From assembly GCF_012489685.1 (NCBI RefSeq), contig NC_080041.1, positions 20,461,802-20,525,801 on the forward strand: a stretch of 64,000 bases of DNA, in the 5' to 3' direction. Position 1 is the first letter of the stretch. The number at the start of each line of letters is the position of its first letter. The notes beneath the pieces were generated by a model, which was given only the letters and a program-made list of their open reading frames with translations, was not told the origin of the DNA and did no database searches. A program made the position numbers and the translations under genes. This document shows, one piece after another, positions 54,459 to 64,000 of this stretch. Source of the DNA: Lotus japonicus (lineage: Eukaryota > Streptophyta > Magnoliopsida > Fabales > Fabaceae).

Positions 54459-57400
54459 ATGGAGCAGGAACACCATCAATTCATAGCACTTCATGATGAT
54501 GATGAAGAAGAAGTAGAAGTGGAAGATGGTGCTTTGAAAACAAGGCAATCCCTGCCACATAGCAAGGAAACCCTTGTTACAGAAGTGGTAGCCAATGGGG
54601 GTGAGCATAGAAATGGTGTTTCCTCAGTTGTCACAGACCTAGATGGATCTTTTGTTCAGAAAGAGAAGGAAGTTGCAGAAATTGGAAGTGTTGGTGAAAA
54701 TAACAGCCATTTTCATGATGACAGAGTAGATGGTGGTGCAGCTGTTGGGCTTAGAATTGTAGCAGAGTTTGTAGAAGCAGCAAAAAATGGAGAAGCCATA
54801 GCTGATGCTAGTGTTGGTGCTGCTGAATCACAGAATGAGAACAGTGTTTACTTTGACAAGCAACAAGGTAGCACTCTCTCTCATGCTTGTTTTTATTTTG
54901 TACTATTGCTTCCTAATTGGAAGAAAAATATGTTTCTTGAGTAGTAGAGTGCACTACTCTTTTTGCTTCCAATCTGTTTGATACATTTTCATGAAATCTC
55001 AGTTTGTGTGTTCGTTGTTGCATCACTTTCATTAATTACCAATTCTGTGCCCTTCAATTAAGTTATCAACTGTTGTGTGAATTATACTGGTTACTATTCC
55101 TATTTATAAGTCACTTTTAACTAATTTACTCGGGGTAAGAAAATAAGTTAGGATTAGTTATTAATCCTAAATTTATTAAAAAAAATGTTAATTCTCCTAA
55201 ATTAGTTAGGATTAGTTATTAATCCTAAATATGACAGATGTTCTGCTCATAACATCTCTTGGACTGAAATCATCTTCATTTATAAAAATTCTGGGAATTA
55301 GTTTTTCTCTTCTGATGTATAGCAAACATGTCATCACTTTTTTATGCCTGAAGGAGTGTGGAAATGTCACCACTGCACATGGACCATGCGATTTGCCAGT
55401 CCTATTATTCAACATGGACCATGTTTTGTTTGGGGAGAAAAAGGTCAGTAGCCGTCAAGATTTCTAGACTAGAACAAACATCAGCAGTTCTGAGCCTCAT
55501 AGTTGAATAGCCTTATGGATGAAATTCTTATAGTTAATTTCACTTCATTGGCTCGAAAAGGTCATTGTTATTAGAACATCTATATGGAAACAAGCTCCAT
55601 TCATGTTCAATGTTCTATAAATGCAACTTTTGAATCTGTTCTGTAGATGCTTAGACATATGGTAAATATTATTATTTTTTAATTACGTGTTTGGCTGGAA
55701 TCACCAATAGTACTTATTAAATTCTTTCTTTGGTAATTTCAGTTTATGATTTTAGTAGAAATATATAAAATATCAGATCTGCTTACCATGGATGATTTAC
55801 CTGTAATAGCCATATCTTTGGAACTCAATTTGGACATCCATTGTTATGTGATCCTAAATTTTTCTTCTCCCCGAACAATCTTATGTGGCAATTTGGTATT
55901 GAAATTTTTATCTGTGCCATGCTTGCAGACAATAAAATCAATGGACTTAATGGATTTCAAAATGGAGATGCTGCAACTTCTGTCAGTCTGACGAATCCTG
56001 GGGAAAGCGATTATGATGTACAAATAGAAAATTCAGTTACTCAGAGGAATCTATGCAGTGAAGTCAACGATCAGTGCATGAAAACAGTGGATGACAAAGT
56101 CCCTTCCAATTCAGAAGTATCCCCTTTGCATAATTCACGTGACGACACTCGAGCTACAACAGTTTTGGATTTTCATGAAGAAACTAACATAAAGGAAGGT
56201 TCTGAATTGGTAAAAGAGATTGACCAGGACCTGAAAGAATTTGATGTTGAGGTGGTATTGGCAAAACAAGAGACACATGATTTGTTCTGTCCTAATTGCA
56301 ATTCTTGCATTACTAAAAGGGTTATCCTCAAGAAAAGAAAAAGGAACATTCATAGTTTAGATAACAAAGCCAAGCGTGATAAGTTAGACATTGTAGCTAG
56401 CTCTGATCCGGTTAATAGTTCTGCACAAGAATCCGACCGAGGTGTTAGTGAGAATGTAACATCTGAAATTGTTAGTGTAGAGACACCTGATGATAATTAT
56501 CATCCTGAAAGAGAACCAGAAAGTGATCCAGAAGTGTTCAGATGTCTAGCATGCTTCAGCTTCTTTATTCCTAGTGGTAAGTAGGTTACCTTTCATGAGA
56601 AGAAAAGCATATTGTGGTCTTTGATTTTAAATTTTATTCTTTTCTTATTGGCTAGTGGGTAATAATAACAAGAGGGTATCTGAACTTAATTCCTAAGGCT
56701 TAGAGATTTAAAGAGTCTATTTCAGTTAACTTTATCATTGACTTAGATGTATAAAATATACCATTTAATGAATCTGATCATGAATACTGAACATCCCTAT
56801 TGCGTATATTTTATGAGATGCTTAAAGGTTATTTACCAAGTATCAACTAAACAAAATCTTAAGCTATTAGATGAAGTCTTAGGAATAGTTTTTATATCTC
56901 TACTATTTGTGCATAAATTACTATCTGTGATGGTAATGTGCTTGTCGTGTATATGAACTTAACAATCTTATTAATTTGGACAGGAAAAGGTTTCAATCTG
57001 TTCCGCAATTTTGGTGGTTCCAGGAAGCAAGAAACTTCACAAAATGCTACGAGTATAACTGCACAAAATTTGCAAAATCCTTCTACTCTACCAGGCTCCA
57101 ATGCAAATTGGTTCACCTCTCTATTTACTTCAAATAAGGGGAAAACAGCTACTGCGAAAGGTTTGTTGTTTTTTCTTTAAAATATATTATTACATAGTTA
57201 CTTCTAAGTGAAGTCACTTGCACAATGATGCTTATTCGAAAAAATGTACCCTGATAAGAGGTGGGCTATAGAGGCTTTCTGCTAACTATGTCACAGTTAT
57301 CATTTTATTCATTTCATTTCTTGTTTGAAGTCTGCAACTATAAAGTATTTTGTCAGTATCATTTGTGAAAGATATTTTGACAATGGGACATGGATAAGAT

Positions 57401-60400
57401 TCCTCGTGACATTTTTATATATTTATTTAGATGTGATTACGAGCTGGTAGAACTGAAAAAATTTGGTTTCATGAAGCATTTCAAATTCTCTGTAGCCCTT
57501 GTGGTTCACATTCCTCTTGTGAATTTCTCATATTTTACTTTGCAGCCCTTTCTTGAATAGTTGAGCCATATGTCAACTGAGAAATATTATAAATCATACT
57601 CATAGCTTTTAGTGAATACCCTCAAGATTAAAACTTTTTTCTATGAAATATTTCCCCCTTCAATTTAATTTCCTGTTTTCTCCCTACATCTGTGTAGGTA
57701 ACACTTCCCTTGAACATTCTACAACTGCTCATGTTGAGCAGCATTGTTCAACATCAGTTACTTCAAATGTGCCTGCCTCCACTGATATTGGTCATCTAGA
57801 AGGTTCACTTGCTGATACGGCTCTAATTAAGAATGCAAAACCTGCCGCAGAAAATGGAGGGATGAGTTCTCAGATTTCCTCAACTGCGGAATCAGTTAAG
57901 ATTGGACCAGGGACAGAAAATGGCATCAAATTCCATACTGCATCAGGGAATGAGCCATTGGCTGACCAAAAATGCCTTGACTCATCATTTCAGAATGATT
58001 TCTCATCTATTAAAAGTACTGGTGGAGTGATGAATGGAGTGCAGAGTGCTGGACAGGATTTTATCGATTTATCGTCTAAAGAACAGTTATTGACTGGAAA
58101 CCTGAAGACCAATGACGGAGAGACATCAGTGGACATAATAAAGACAAGTATGCTTTAGATTTAAACATAATAACTCCTCAAGTTTTGTTTGAATACCAAA
58201 TCTTCACAATTGTCTCTCAGTTTCTTCTTAAACTATGCATGCTACCTTTGAACATTTACTGAAACAGCTTTTCGTACCCTCCGAGATAAAAGAAAATATG
58301 AAACATTTGTGCACCTTAAAAAAGCATTAAGTCTTATGGTTATGATAAAAAATTGCTTTCCCTTTTTTTATTGCATCTAATATGATAAAATTACCAAATC
58401 TTCACAATTGTCTTTCAGTTTCTTAGTAAATTATGCATGCTACCTTTGAACATTTACTGAAACGCCTTTCCATGCCCTCCGAGATAAAAGAAAATATGCA
58501 ACAATTTGTGCACCTATAGATTATGCATAATGTTCATTTTCATATTCTCTTGTTATTTTTTTATCCCATTAATTCATTTATTGTTCAATGTGGTTGTGCT
58601 TACTTCACAAAATCACTCTGAAGCAGCTAATGTTGAAGTTATGTCCTCAATGAGCTTTTCTGATGGAGTGGTATCCAAATATGAGAGTGTTCAATCAGTA
58701 ACTACTGCTACTAGTGAAAAACATTTTAATGCTGGAGAAACTGCAAAAGTTTCCGTTCTTAATCCTTCTGAAGGGATACCTGGATTTCTTGCTCCTACAA
58801 CTATAGGGTCTCTTATCCTTGAGCAGTCGCAGAAAGATGTAGATGGTACATCTGAAAATATTAAGAATAGCTATTCTTCTTTTACACAATCTTCAGTTCA
58901 ATCATCTGGCAGTTCAGTACCTGCAAGTGTGGTAGCTAGTAACAAACAAACTTCTGGAATAGATGCTATATTTCCATCAAAACCAGATTTGGCACCAATT
59001 GAGGAAGTGCAAAAGGATATTAACAAGGAAATAAGTGCTTCTGACAAAAAAGAAAGTAAAGGTATGTGCATGAAGTAATTGTCTTCAGTTAGTCATCAGT
59101 TTACAGTAACTCTTGCTTACCTGCATCAGTTTCTTTTTTTGTGTACTAAACATTTTTGTTATTATGGCAGGTGGTGATGTGATAGTTGTTGTTGACAGAG
59201 AAGCAATAGAATCCACAACATCTCAGACAGCAGATAATGTTCCAGTTGAAGGTGCTGTAGTGCCAGGATCAGATACTCAAGTGCTTATTGATGAACAACC
59301 AAGAGATGAAACTGGTGAACGCCAACAATGGGAAGTACTTAAAAGCATTGTGTATGGTGGTTTAGTTGAGTCAATCACAAGTCTTGGAATTGTGTCATCT
59401 GCAGTTAGTTCTGGTGCTGCCCCATGTAAGTGTTCTCTCTCCCTCTCTCTCTTCCATTTGGGGTTTGAGGGGTATCAGTTAATTAATTGATACATGTTTT
59501 TCACTAGATTTGAGTTTTCTTTTTTACTTTCATACAGAAGCAGACATGCTTATTAATCAAAGCATTTTGTCTCAAGCTTTCCTGGTTCTTAAAGAAAATA
59601 TATATTTGGGGAATTTGCACTCACCTCTCATGAGGTTTATCATTGCTGCACTCACCTCCCCTCCTTCATGTCTCATTTAGAGTAATAGAGGGGTGCTGAG
59701 TGTTTAGTGAGAAATCTTATAGGAGGTCAGCACAATAATGCTAAACCTCACAGGAAGTTGGTGCAATGTTCCCAATAAAATAATGGTGGTTAATATCTTT
59801 TTAAAAAATGGAGGGAAGGTCAGTGCAATAATGATAAATGTCAGGGGAGATAGCACAATTTACCCTATATATTTTCAAAAATTTAACAGTCTACTGTCTC
59901 CAGGTTTTATAAGCTTTGCTGCATTGTTGTGACCACTATCTATATATACTTTTGGGGATTGTTGTAAATTAGAAATCTATAATTTCATACTTTGAATCAT
60001 ACTTTAAAAGCTGAAAATTTGGTTGGAGACATGGAATTAATTTTCTAATCCTGTGTTTATTGTAGTGAATATTATAGCGCTGGGACTTGCAAATCTGGTT
60101 GGTGGACTTTTCATCCTTGGTCATAATGTGAGTGGATTTCCTTGCAGTTCAAATCTAATAATTAAAAATTGTACATAATGTCTCTCTCTAGCATTCTTTT
60201 TTCACATATTTCATGCATGAAAATAATGCAGTTGAAATATAATGTCGAATGGTAGTACTGCATGTCCCTTATTCTTGCTTGTAGAGTTTCATTTCCCATT
60301 CTATTTCTGTCCAATTTTTTCTCTTGCTTAGTCAAGCCTTTTCTTTTCCTTTTCTCCAGCTTAATGACTTGAAAAATAATCACTCTGGAGGGGATCAACA

Positions 60401-60827
60401 GCAAACGAACGCGCAAGAAGATCAATATCATGAACTACTCGGACGCAGAGCAAATTTCTTGCTCCATGCTGTTGTGGCTGTTATATCCTTCATAATATTT
60501 GGTGCTGTTCCCCTTGCTATCTATGGAGTCTTGATTAACAAGAACTACAGTTCGGATGTTAAGCTTGGGATAGTGGCAGCCACTTCTGTTGTATGCATCA
60601 TTCTACTTGCTATTGCCAAAGTTTACACCAGGAAACCACCTAAATACTACTTTAAAACTATGTTATACTATGTGGCATTGGCACTTGGAGCCTCAGGAAT
60701 ATCCTATATAGCAGGAATCCTAATCAAGGAGCTTCTAGAGAAAATCAGCAACTCCGAGTCAGGTTTTGCTTTTATCACCATGCCCAATTCAGACACAAGT
60801 ATGGAACCAGCATGGATGTCTTACTGA
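54459..60827 (+). CDS. Membrane protein of ER body-like (MEB family)
   Basis: Eight GT-AG exons join in frame to about 968 residues: 54459-54867, 55929-56576, 56984-57160, 57698-58147, 58624-59061, 59171-59425, 60066-60127 and 60360-60827. The N-terminus is acidic and low-complexity. A zinc-ribbon-like pair, C257-x2-C260-x2-C263 and C342-x2-C345, encloses a basic stretch (KRVILKKRKRN). A long Ser/Thr-rich region follows. From about residue 740 there are five hydrophobic segments forming a CCC1/VIT-like domain (LVESITSLGIVSSAVSSGAA, NIIALGLANLVGGLFILGHN, three more in exon 8). Arabidopsis MEB1/MEB2 sit in ER-body membranes and are proposed iron/manganese carriers. Acceptor 5 is a tandem AAGCAG, so one residue may vary. 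The ATG at 54459 was chosen as the first good one; AATAAA lies at 60926. Confidence 0.88.
59608..59865. mobile_element. Mutator-type MITE in intron 6 of the MEB-like gene
   Basis: Degenerate inverted arms of about 55 bp: the left begins GGGGAATTTGCACTCACC, the right (complemented) GGGTAAATTGTGCTATCT, and both contain TTTATCATT and TGCACT. It is flanked by TATATATTT at 59599-59607 and 59866-59874, a 9-bp duplication as for Mutator-like elements. Confidence 0.8.
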
Positions 60828-60890
60828 AGCAGTAGGGAGTAGGAGCTTTAATAGGAGCATGAGCTTTTTGAAAGGGGATCTTCAAAGGAA

Positions 60891-60924
60891 GTCCCTAGAG
60901 GAACTTAGTCCCTAGAGGAACTTA
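60891..60924. repeat. 17-bp tandem repeat in the MEB-like 3' UTR
   Basis: GTCCCTAGAGGAACTTA occurs twice in a row (60891-60907, 60908-60924), immediately before the polyadenylation signal AATAAA. Confidence 0.9.
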
Positions 60925-60931
60925 GAATAAA

Positions 60932-61449
60932 TGTAACTGTGGTAGTTAAAATGTGAAAATGCAAGCAGCTTTTTCCTTTTGATGTTCCATTTTACATTTT
61001 TGTTTGCTTGGATTCTTGTTATCAAAATAGAAATAAGAAAAGAAAGGGCTGTTTAATATTTTTAGTCTTTGAAATAATTTTCAAAAAACTATATTCAAAC
61101 AAGCCTTATATCCATTGTATATTTATTTTTGTGATTTTTCATCTTAGAGAAAAAAAGAGTTTCGCCAAAAGATAAATATTTACCTATATATATTGCAAAA
61201 ATGAGTGCTATAAGAGTATACTTAAGTGTATGTTTGGTTTAGCGTTTGTGAAAAAACAAACTTTATTTCACGTATATTAAACTACTAATAGAGAAATTAT
61301 AATTTTACACATTAAATTTAACATACTATAAAGTAACATTTTGACATGTCAAGTTTAGCGTGAAATATGTTGAGTTCAAGATAAATTCAAACACGTGAGT
61401 TGTACTCCAATACAAATTTGCTGCTCAATATATTAGCAAACATGATTAA
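60932..61449. other. Spacer between the MEB-like and C2 genes
   Basis: AT-rich sequence after the polyadenylation signal. No gene or clear repeat seen. Confidence 0.45.
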
Positions 61450-61578
61450 GTGTGTGTTTGGAAAACTCATTCAGGATCCACGTTTGGTCCCGATCCACGT
61501 TTACAGAAGCAAGAAATAGTTGCTTTTAGATTTCTGGATCCACGTTTGGCCTCTCCAGATTTGAAACCAAACACGCAC
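61450..61578. mobile_element. Harbinger-type MITE (129 bp)
   Basis: The ends read GTGTGTGTTTGG and, complemented, GTGCGTGTTTGG. They are flanked by TAA at 61447-61449 and 61579-61581. Inside, GGATCCACGTTTGG-like strings repeat three times. It lies about 230 bp before the start codon of the C2 gene. Confidence 0.8.
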
Positions 61579-61811
61579 TAAATTTGCTCTTACCATGTCA
61601 AACGATTTCACTAATCCCAACATGTGTGCTGGAAAATGTTAAACAGAATCCTGCTTGGCTGTGATGCACTTAACAGGAAGAAAAAGTTAGCTAGCAAAAA
61701 CCAAGTAAAGTAGCCAATGAAAAATGCAAAACCAGTTCACTTTACTTCTTTTCCTGCACAACCCTTGTTGTTCCTCTAAAACCCTCTCCTCTCTTCTTCT
61801 CTGCACCCTCC

Positions 61812-63688
61812 ATGGCCAAAATCTGGGTTGAAATATGCTTGATATCAGCTCGTGGGGTGAAGGGTCCACCCTCACTATGGAAACGTCAATGGTATGCTGT
61901 TGGGTGGGTTGATCCTAGCACCAAATACTGCACCAAATTTGATGCTTCTGGGAATGCAAACCCTGTTTGGAGAACCAAGTTTGCTGTTCAGGTTGATAGT
62001 GAAGTGCCTAACTTCAAAGATCTTTCACTGAATGTGGAAGTTTACAGTAGAGATCCTGTGTTCTTCACAGAGAAGCTTCATGGCTCAGCAACTGTTCTTC
62101 TCAAAGAGTTTCTTGCCAAACAGCTACAAAGCTCTGGGATTCCGAGGAATGAGGAAGTTGGGAGTTACCAGTTGAGGAAGAAGAAATCTAACAAGCCAAG
62201 TGGGTTTGTTGATGTTTCAATTCGTGTGTTTGAGGACAAGGAAGAGGTAGATTCACACCCAGGTATGTTGTTTTTTGACAACCTTCAAATGAAATAAAAA
62301 TAGTTACTTTTGATCCACTATAGTTCTTTTTTTTGTTTTTGTTGTCTTACCTAGCTCTGAATTCAATATACTTAAATTGGGTTTCATGCTTTAGTGGAAA
62401 AGTTGACAACTTTGATTGATGTTGAAGTTAATGTCTGGTTTCACCATTCTCACATAAGTCAAGGCATGTTTGCTTTAGCTTCTAACTAGAACTGATTATA
62501 GAGCATGTCACTCTGGAACCAAACATGCTATTGTGTCTGTTATTGGTTAAAAGTTAAAACCAAAGTAAGAGTGTATTGTTTTCTGATATCATGTTTGGAT
62601 TAGCCTCTCATTCAGCCGAATCAAATCTGAACTCTAGAAGCTACTGATGTAAGCTTCTCCTGGTAATTGAGAGAAAGACTGAAAGGGTTCCTTTTACCTT
62701 TGTGTATTAGAATCAATCTCTCTTGTCTTAGCCATCTCTTAATTCAATGTACTCTAATTTGGTTTCATGCTTTAGTGGAAATGTTTAAAACTTCGATTGA
62801 AGTTTAAGTACATGTTTGAAAATCTTCCTACAATTGATTCTCAAGTCAAAATTAATTATGTTAAGAAGCCTTTGTGACTCATCTTCAGGGTGCTAAAATC
62901 ACATGCTACAAGGTTCATGTTTGGTTTCACGATTTTCTCATAATTCAAGGCAAGTTTGCTCATGAGCTAAGACTTGTAGACTAAACATGCTATAAGTGTG
63001 TCTGGTATAAATTAAAATTACAGTAAGAGTATATTTTTCTTAATCCACAGAGAGTTCCTTTTACTTTTGTAAGTGAAAATGTAGTTTTTGAGATCAACCT
63101 GAACCAACTGATATCTAGACATGCACTAAATCTTCAACTTCAAAAGAATATTGAAGTGATTTGAGCTCTATGTTTTGTTATGCAGGTGAGGGGGGAGGAA
63201 TATTGCTGTCAGATCATGGCAATAAGGGTAGATTTGGGCAAGCCTATCCACACCAAATGGCTCCAGCTTCATTCCATGGACCAGAAAAACAAGCACAAAT
63301 CAATACCCCTTACTCACATCCAGTTCCATTTCCTGCAAACTACTCTAACCCATATGTGGGTGGACCAAGCTACCCTGCAGCTGCTGGACCGAGTTATCAA
63401 CCACCCAGAACTCATCCACCACCGCCGCCGCCACCACCCTCAAACACTGGTTATATTCCCAGTTTTCATCCTAGTAATGATGGATTGGGACCTAGTTATT
63501 TTAATATGGCATCATCATCATCTGGTGCAGCCCCTAGGCAGAGGGGACCTCCAGGGTTTGCAATGGGTGCAGGTGCTGGATTAGCAGCTGGTGCTGTAAT
63601 GTTTGGTGATAACATCATGTCATTATTTGATTTTCCTTCAGGCCTAGCAGATCCCATTATTAACATTGCAACTGATCCTCTCTTCTAA
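61812..63688 (+). CDS. C2-domain protein with proline-rich tail
   Basis: Two exons, 61812-62262 and 63186-63688, join in frame to 317 residues. An N-terminal C2 domain (about residues 3-140) includes WVEICLISARGVKG, WYAVGWVDPSTKYCTKF, NPVWRTKFAVQV and FVDVSIRVFE. The C-terminus is rich in Pro, Tyr and Gly (PPPPPPPPSN) and ends with a small glycine/alanine segment (GAGAGLAAGAVMFGDN) that could touch membranes. The layout resembles the SRC2/BAP group of plant C2 proteins, which bind membranes in stress responses. Few of the aspartates that bind calcium are obvious, so binding may be calcium-independent. The ATG in CTCCATGGCC is the first in frame. The 0.9-kb intron carries an internal duplication. 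Confidence 0.88.
62350..63040. repeat. Diverged duplication inside the C2 gene intron
   Basis: GGTTTCATGCTTTAGTGGAA occurs near 62380 and 62762. Each is followed by a TGATTGA/CGATTGAAGTT segment and, further on, by GGTTTCAC and CAAGGCA(T/A)GTTTGCT. Order and spacing show a duplicated block of roughly 300 bp. Confidence 0.65.
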
Positions 63689-64000
63689 ATAAGTATTGAC
63701 TATTGAGCAGCTTCTGTAAATATATTGGGCTCCACAGCCTACATGTGAACCAGATATTTCCATGCCATAAGATTTTGGGGTTAACTGTGATAAAGAAAAT
63801 GGTGGTATGTGTTTTCTTTTGTCTGAATCTGGAAGGTCAAATTGATTCTTTTACTTTGTAACAAGTTACATACTTTGGCTCCATGCTAATGTCTTTGGTA
63901 CAGAAGGAAAAGGTTTCTTAATTGGAATTGGGAAATGAATCAAATACTTGTTACTATGGTAAGTCTTGTCATGTTTTATCCAAGTTAAATGCTAGGTCTA
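63689..64000. other. 3' UTR of the C2 gene and right edge
   Basis: Probable 3' untranslated region (to about 63900) and spacer. No polyadenylation signal stands out and no further gene is seen. Confidence 0.45.

Noticed and set aside
1..64000. CRISPR arrays, bacterial operons, riboswitches, integrons or phage genes
   Set aside because: None seen; gene structure, introns and repeats are those of a plant nuclear genome.

Overview
The window is nuclear DNA from a flowering plant. Genes are split by GT-AG introns, spacers are AT-rich, and the transposon families are plant ones (Ty1/copia, CACTA, Mutator- and Harbinger-type MITEs, Stowaway, tRNA-derived SINEs, LINEs). The repeat style suggests a papilionoid legume, possibly Lotus or a relative; this is an impression, since no species-diagnostic sequence was matched.

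Five genes look intact and were rebuilt exon by exon with reading frames that close: a RESPONSE TO LOW SULFUR (LSU) protein (2313-2651, minus), autophagy protein ATG13 (19389-23171, plus), a coiled-coil protein with a C-terminal CxCxxCH motif (41265-45698, plus; one intron join is uncertain), a ZUFSP/ZUP1-type zinc-finger C78 peptidase (48091-50713, plus), and a MEB-like membrane protein of the ER body (54459-60827, plus). A C2-domain protein with a proline-rich tail follows (61812-63688, plus). A seventh gene may begin at the left edge on the minus strand. From memory, LSU beside ATG13 matches Arabidopsis At3g49580/At3g49590, and the C78 peptidase lies near LSU2/LSU4 on chromosome 5 (At5g24680, At5g24660). 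The low-copy genes therefore probably form an old syntenic block, with transposons filling the spaces.

Layout. 1-7 kb: the LSU gene among MITEs. 7.06-16.99 kb: one minus-strand LTR retrotransposon with 1.35-kb LTRs and a CTCTC target duplication. It carries a nested, 3'-truncated copia element and an unusual repair scar beside its right LTR. 19-23 kb: ATG13. 24-32.6 kb: a graveyard of LINE pieces, a TIR-domain start, two large foldbacks, an FKBP-type isomerase fragment, an F-box/FBD pseudogene split by a 1.1-kb MITE, and a duplicated ~0.6-kb block. 32.6-39.1 kb: a 5'-truncated CACTA element that has lost its left end and carries two antisense FtsH protease fragments inside an intron of its Ulp1-like gene. 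41-64 kb: four genes with SINEs and MITEs in introns and spacers.

There is no operon logic here. LSU and ATG13 both belong to nutrient-stress and autophagy biology, so their proximity is suggestive but unproven. I found no convincing new multi-gene system. The most unusual features are the transposon rearrangements, the gene fragments captured in antisense, two foldbacks that could yield small RNAs, and possible minor-spliceosome signals.
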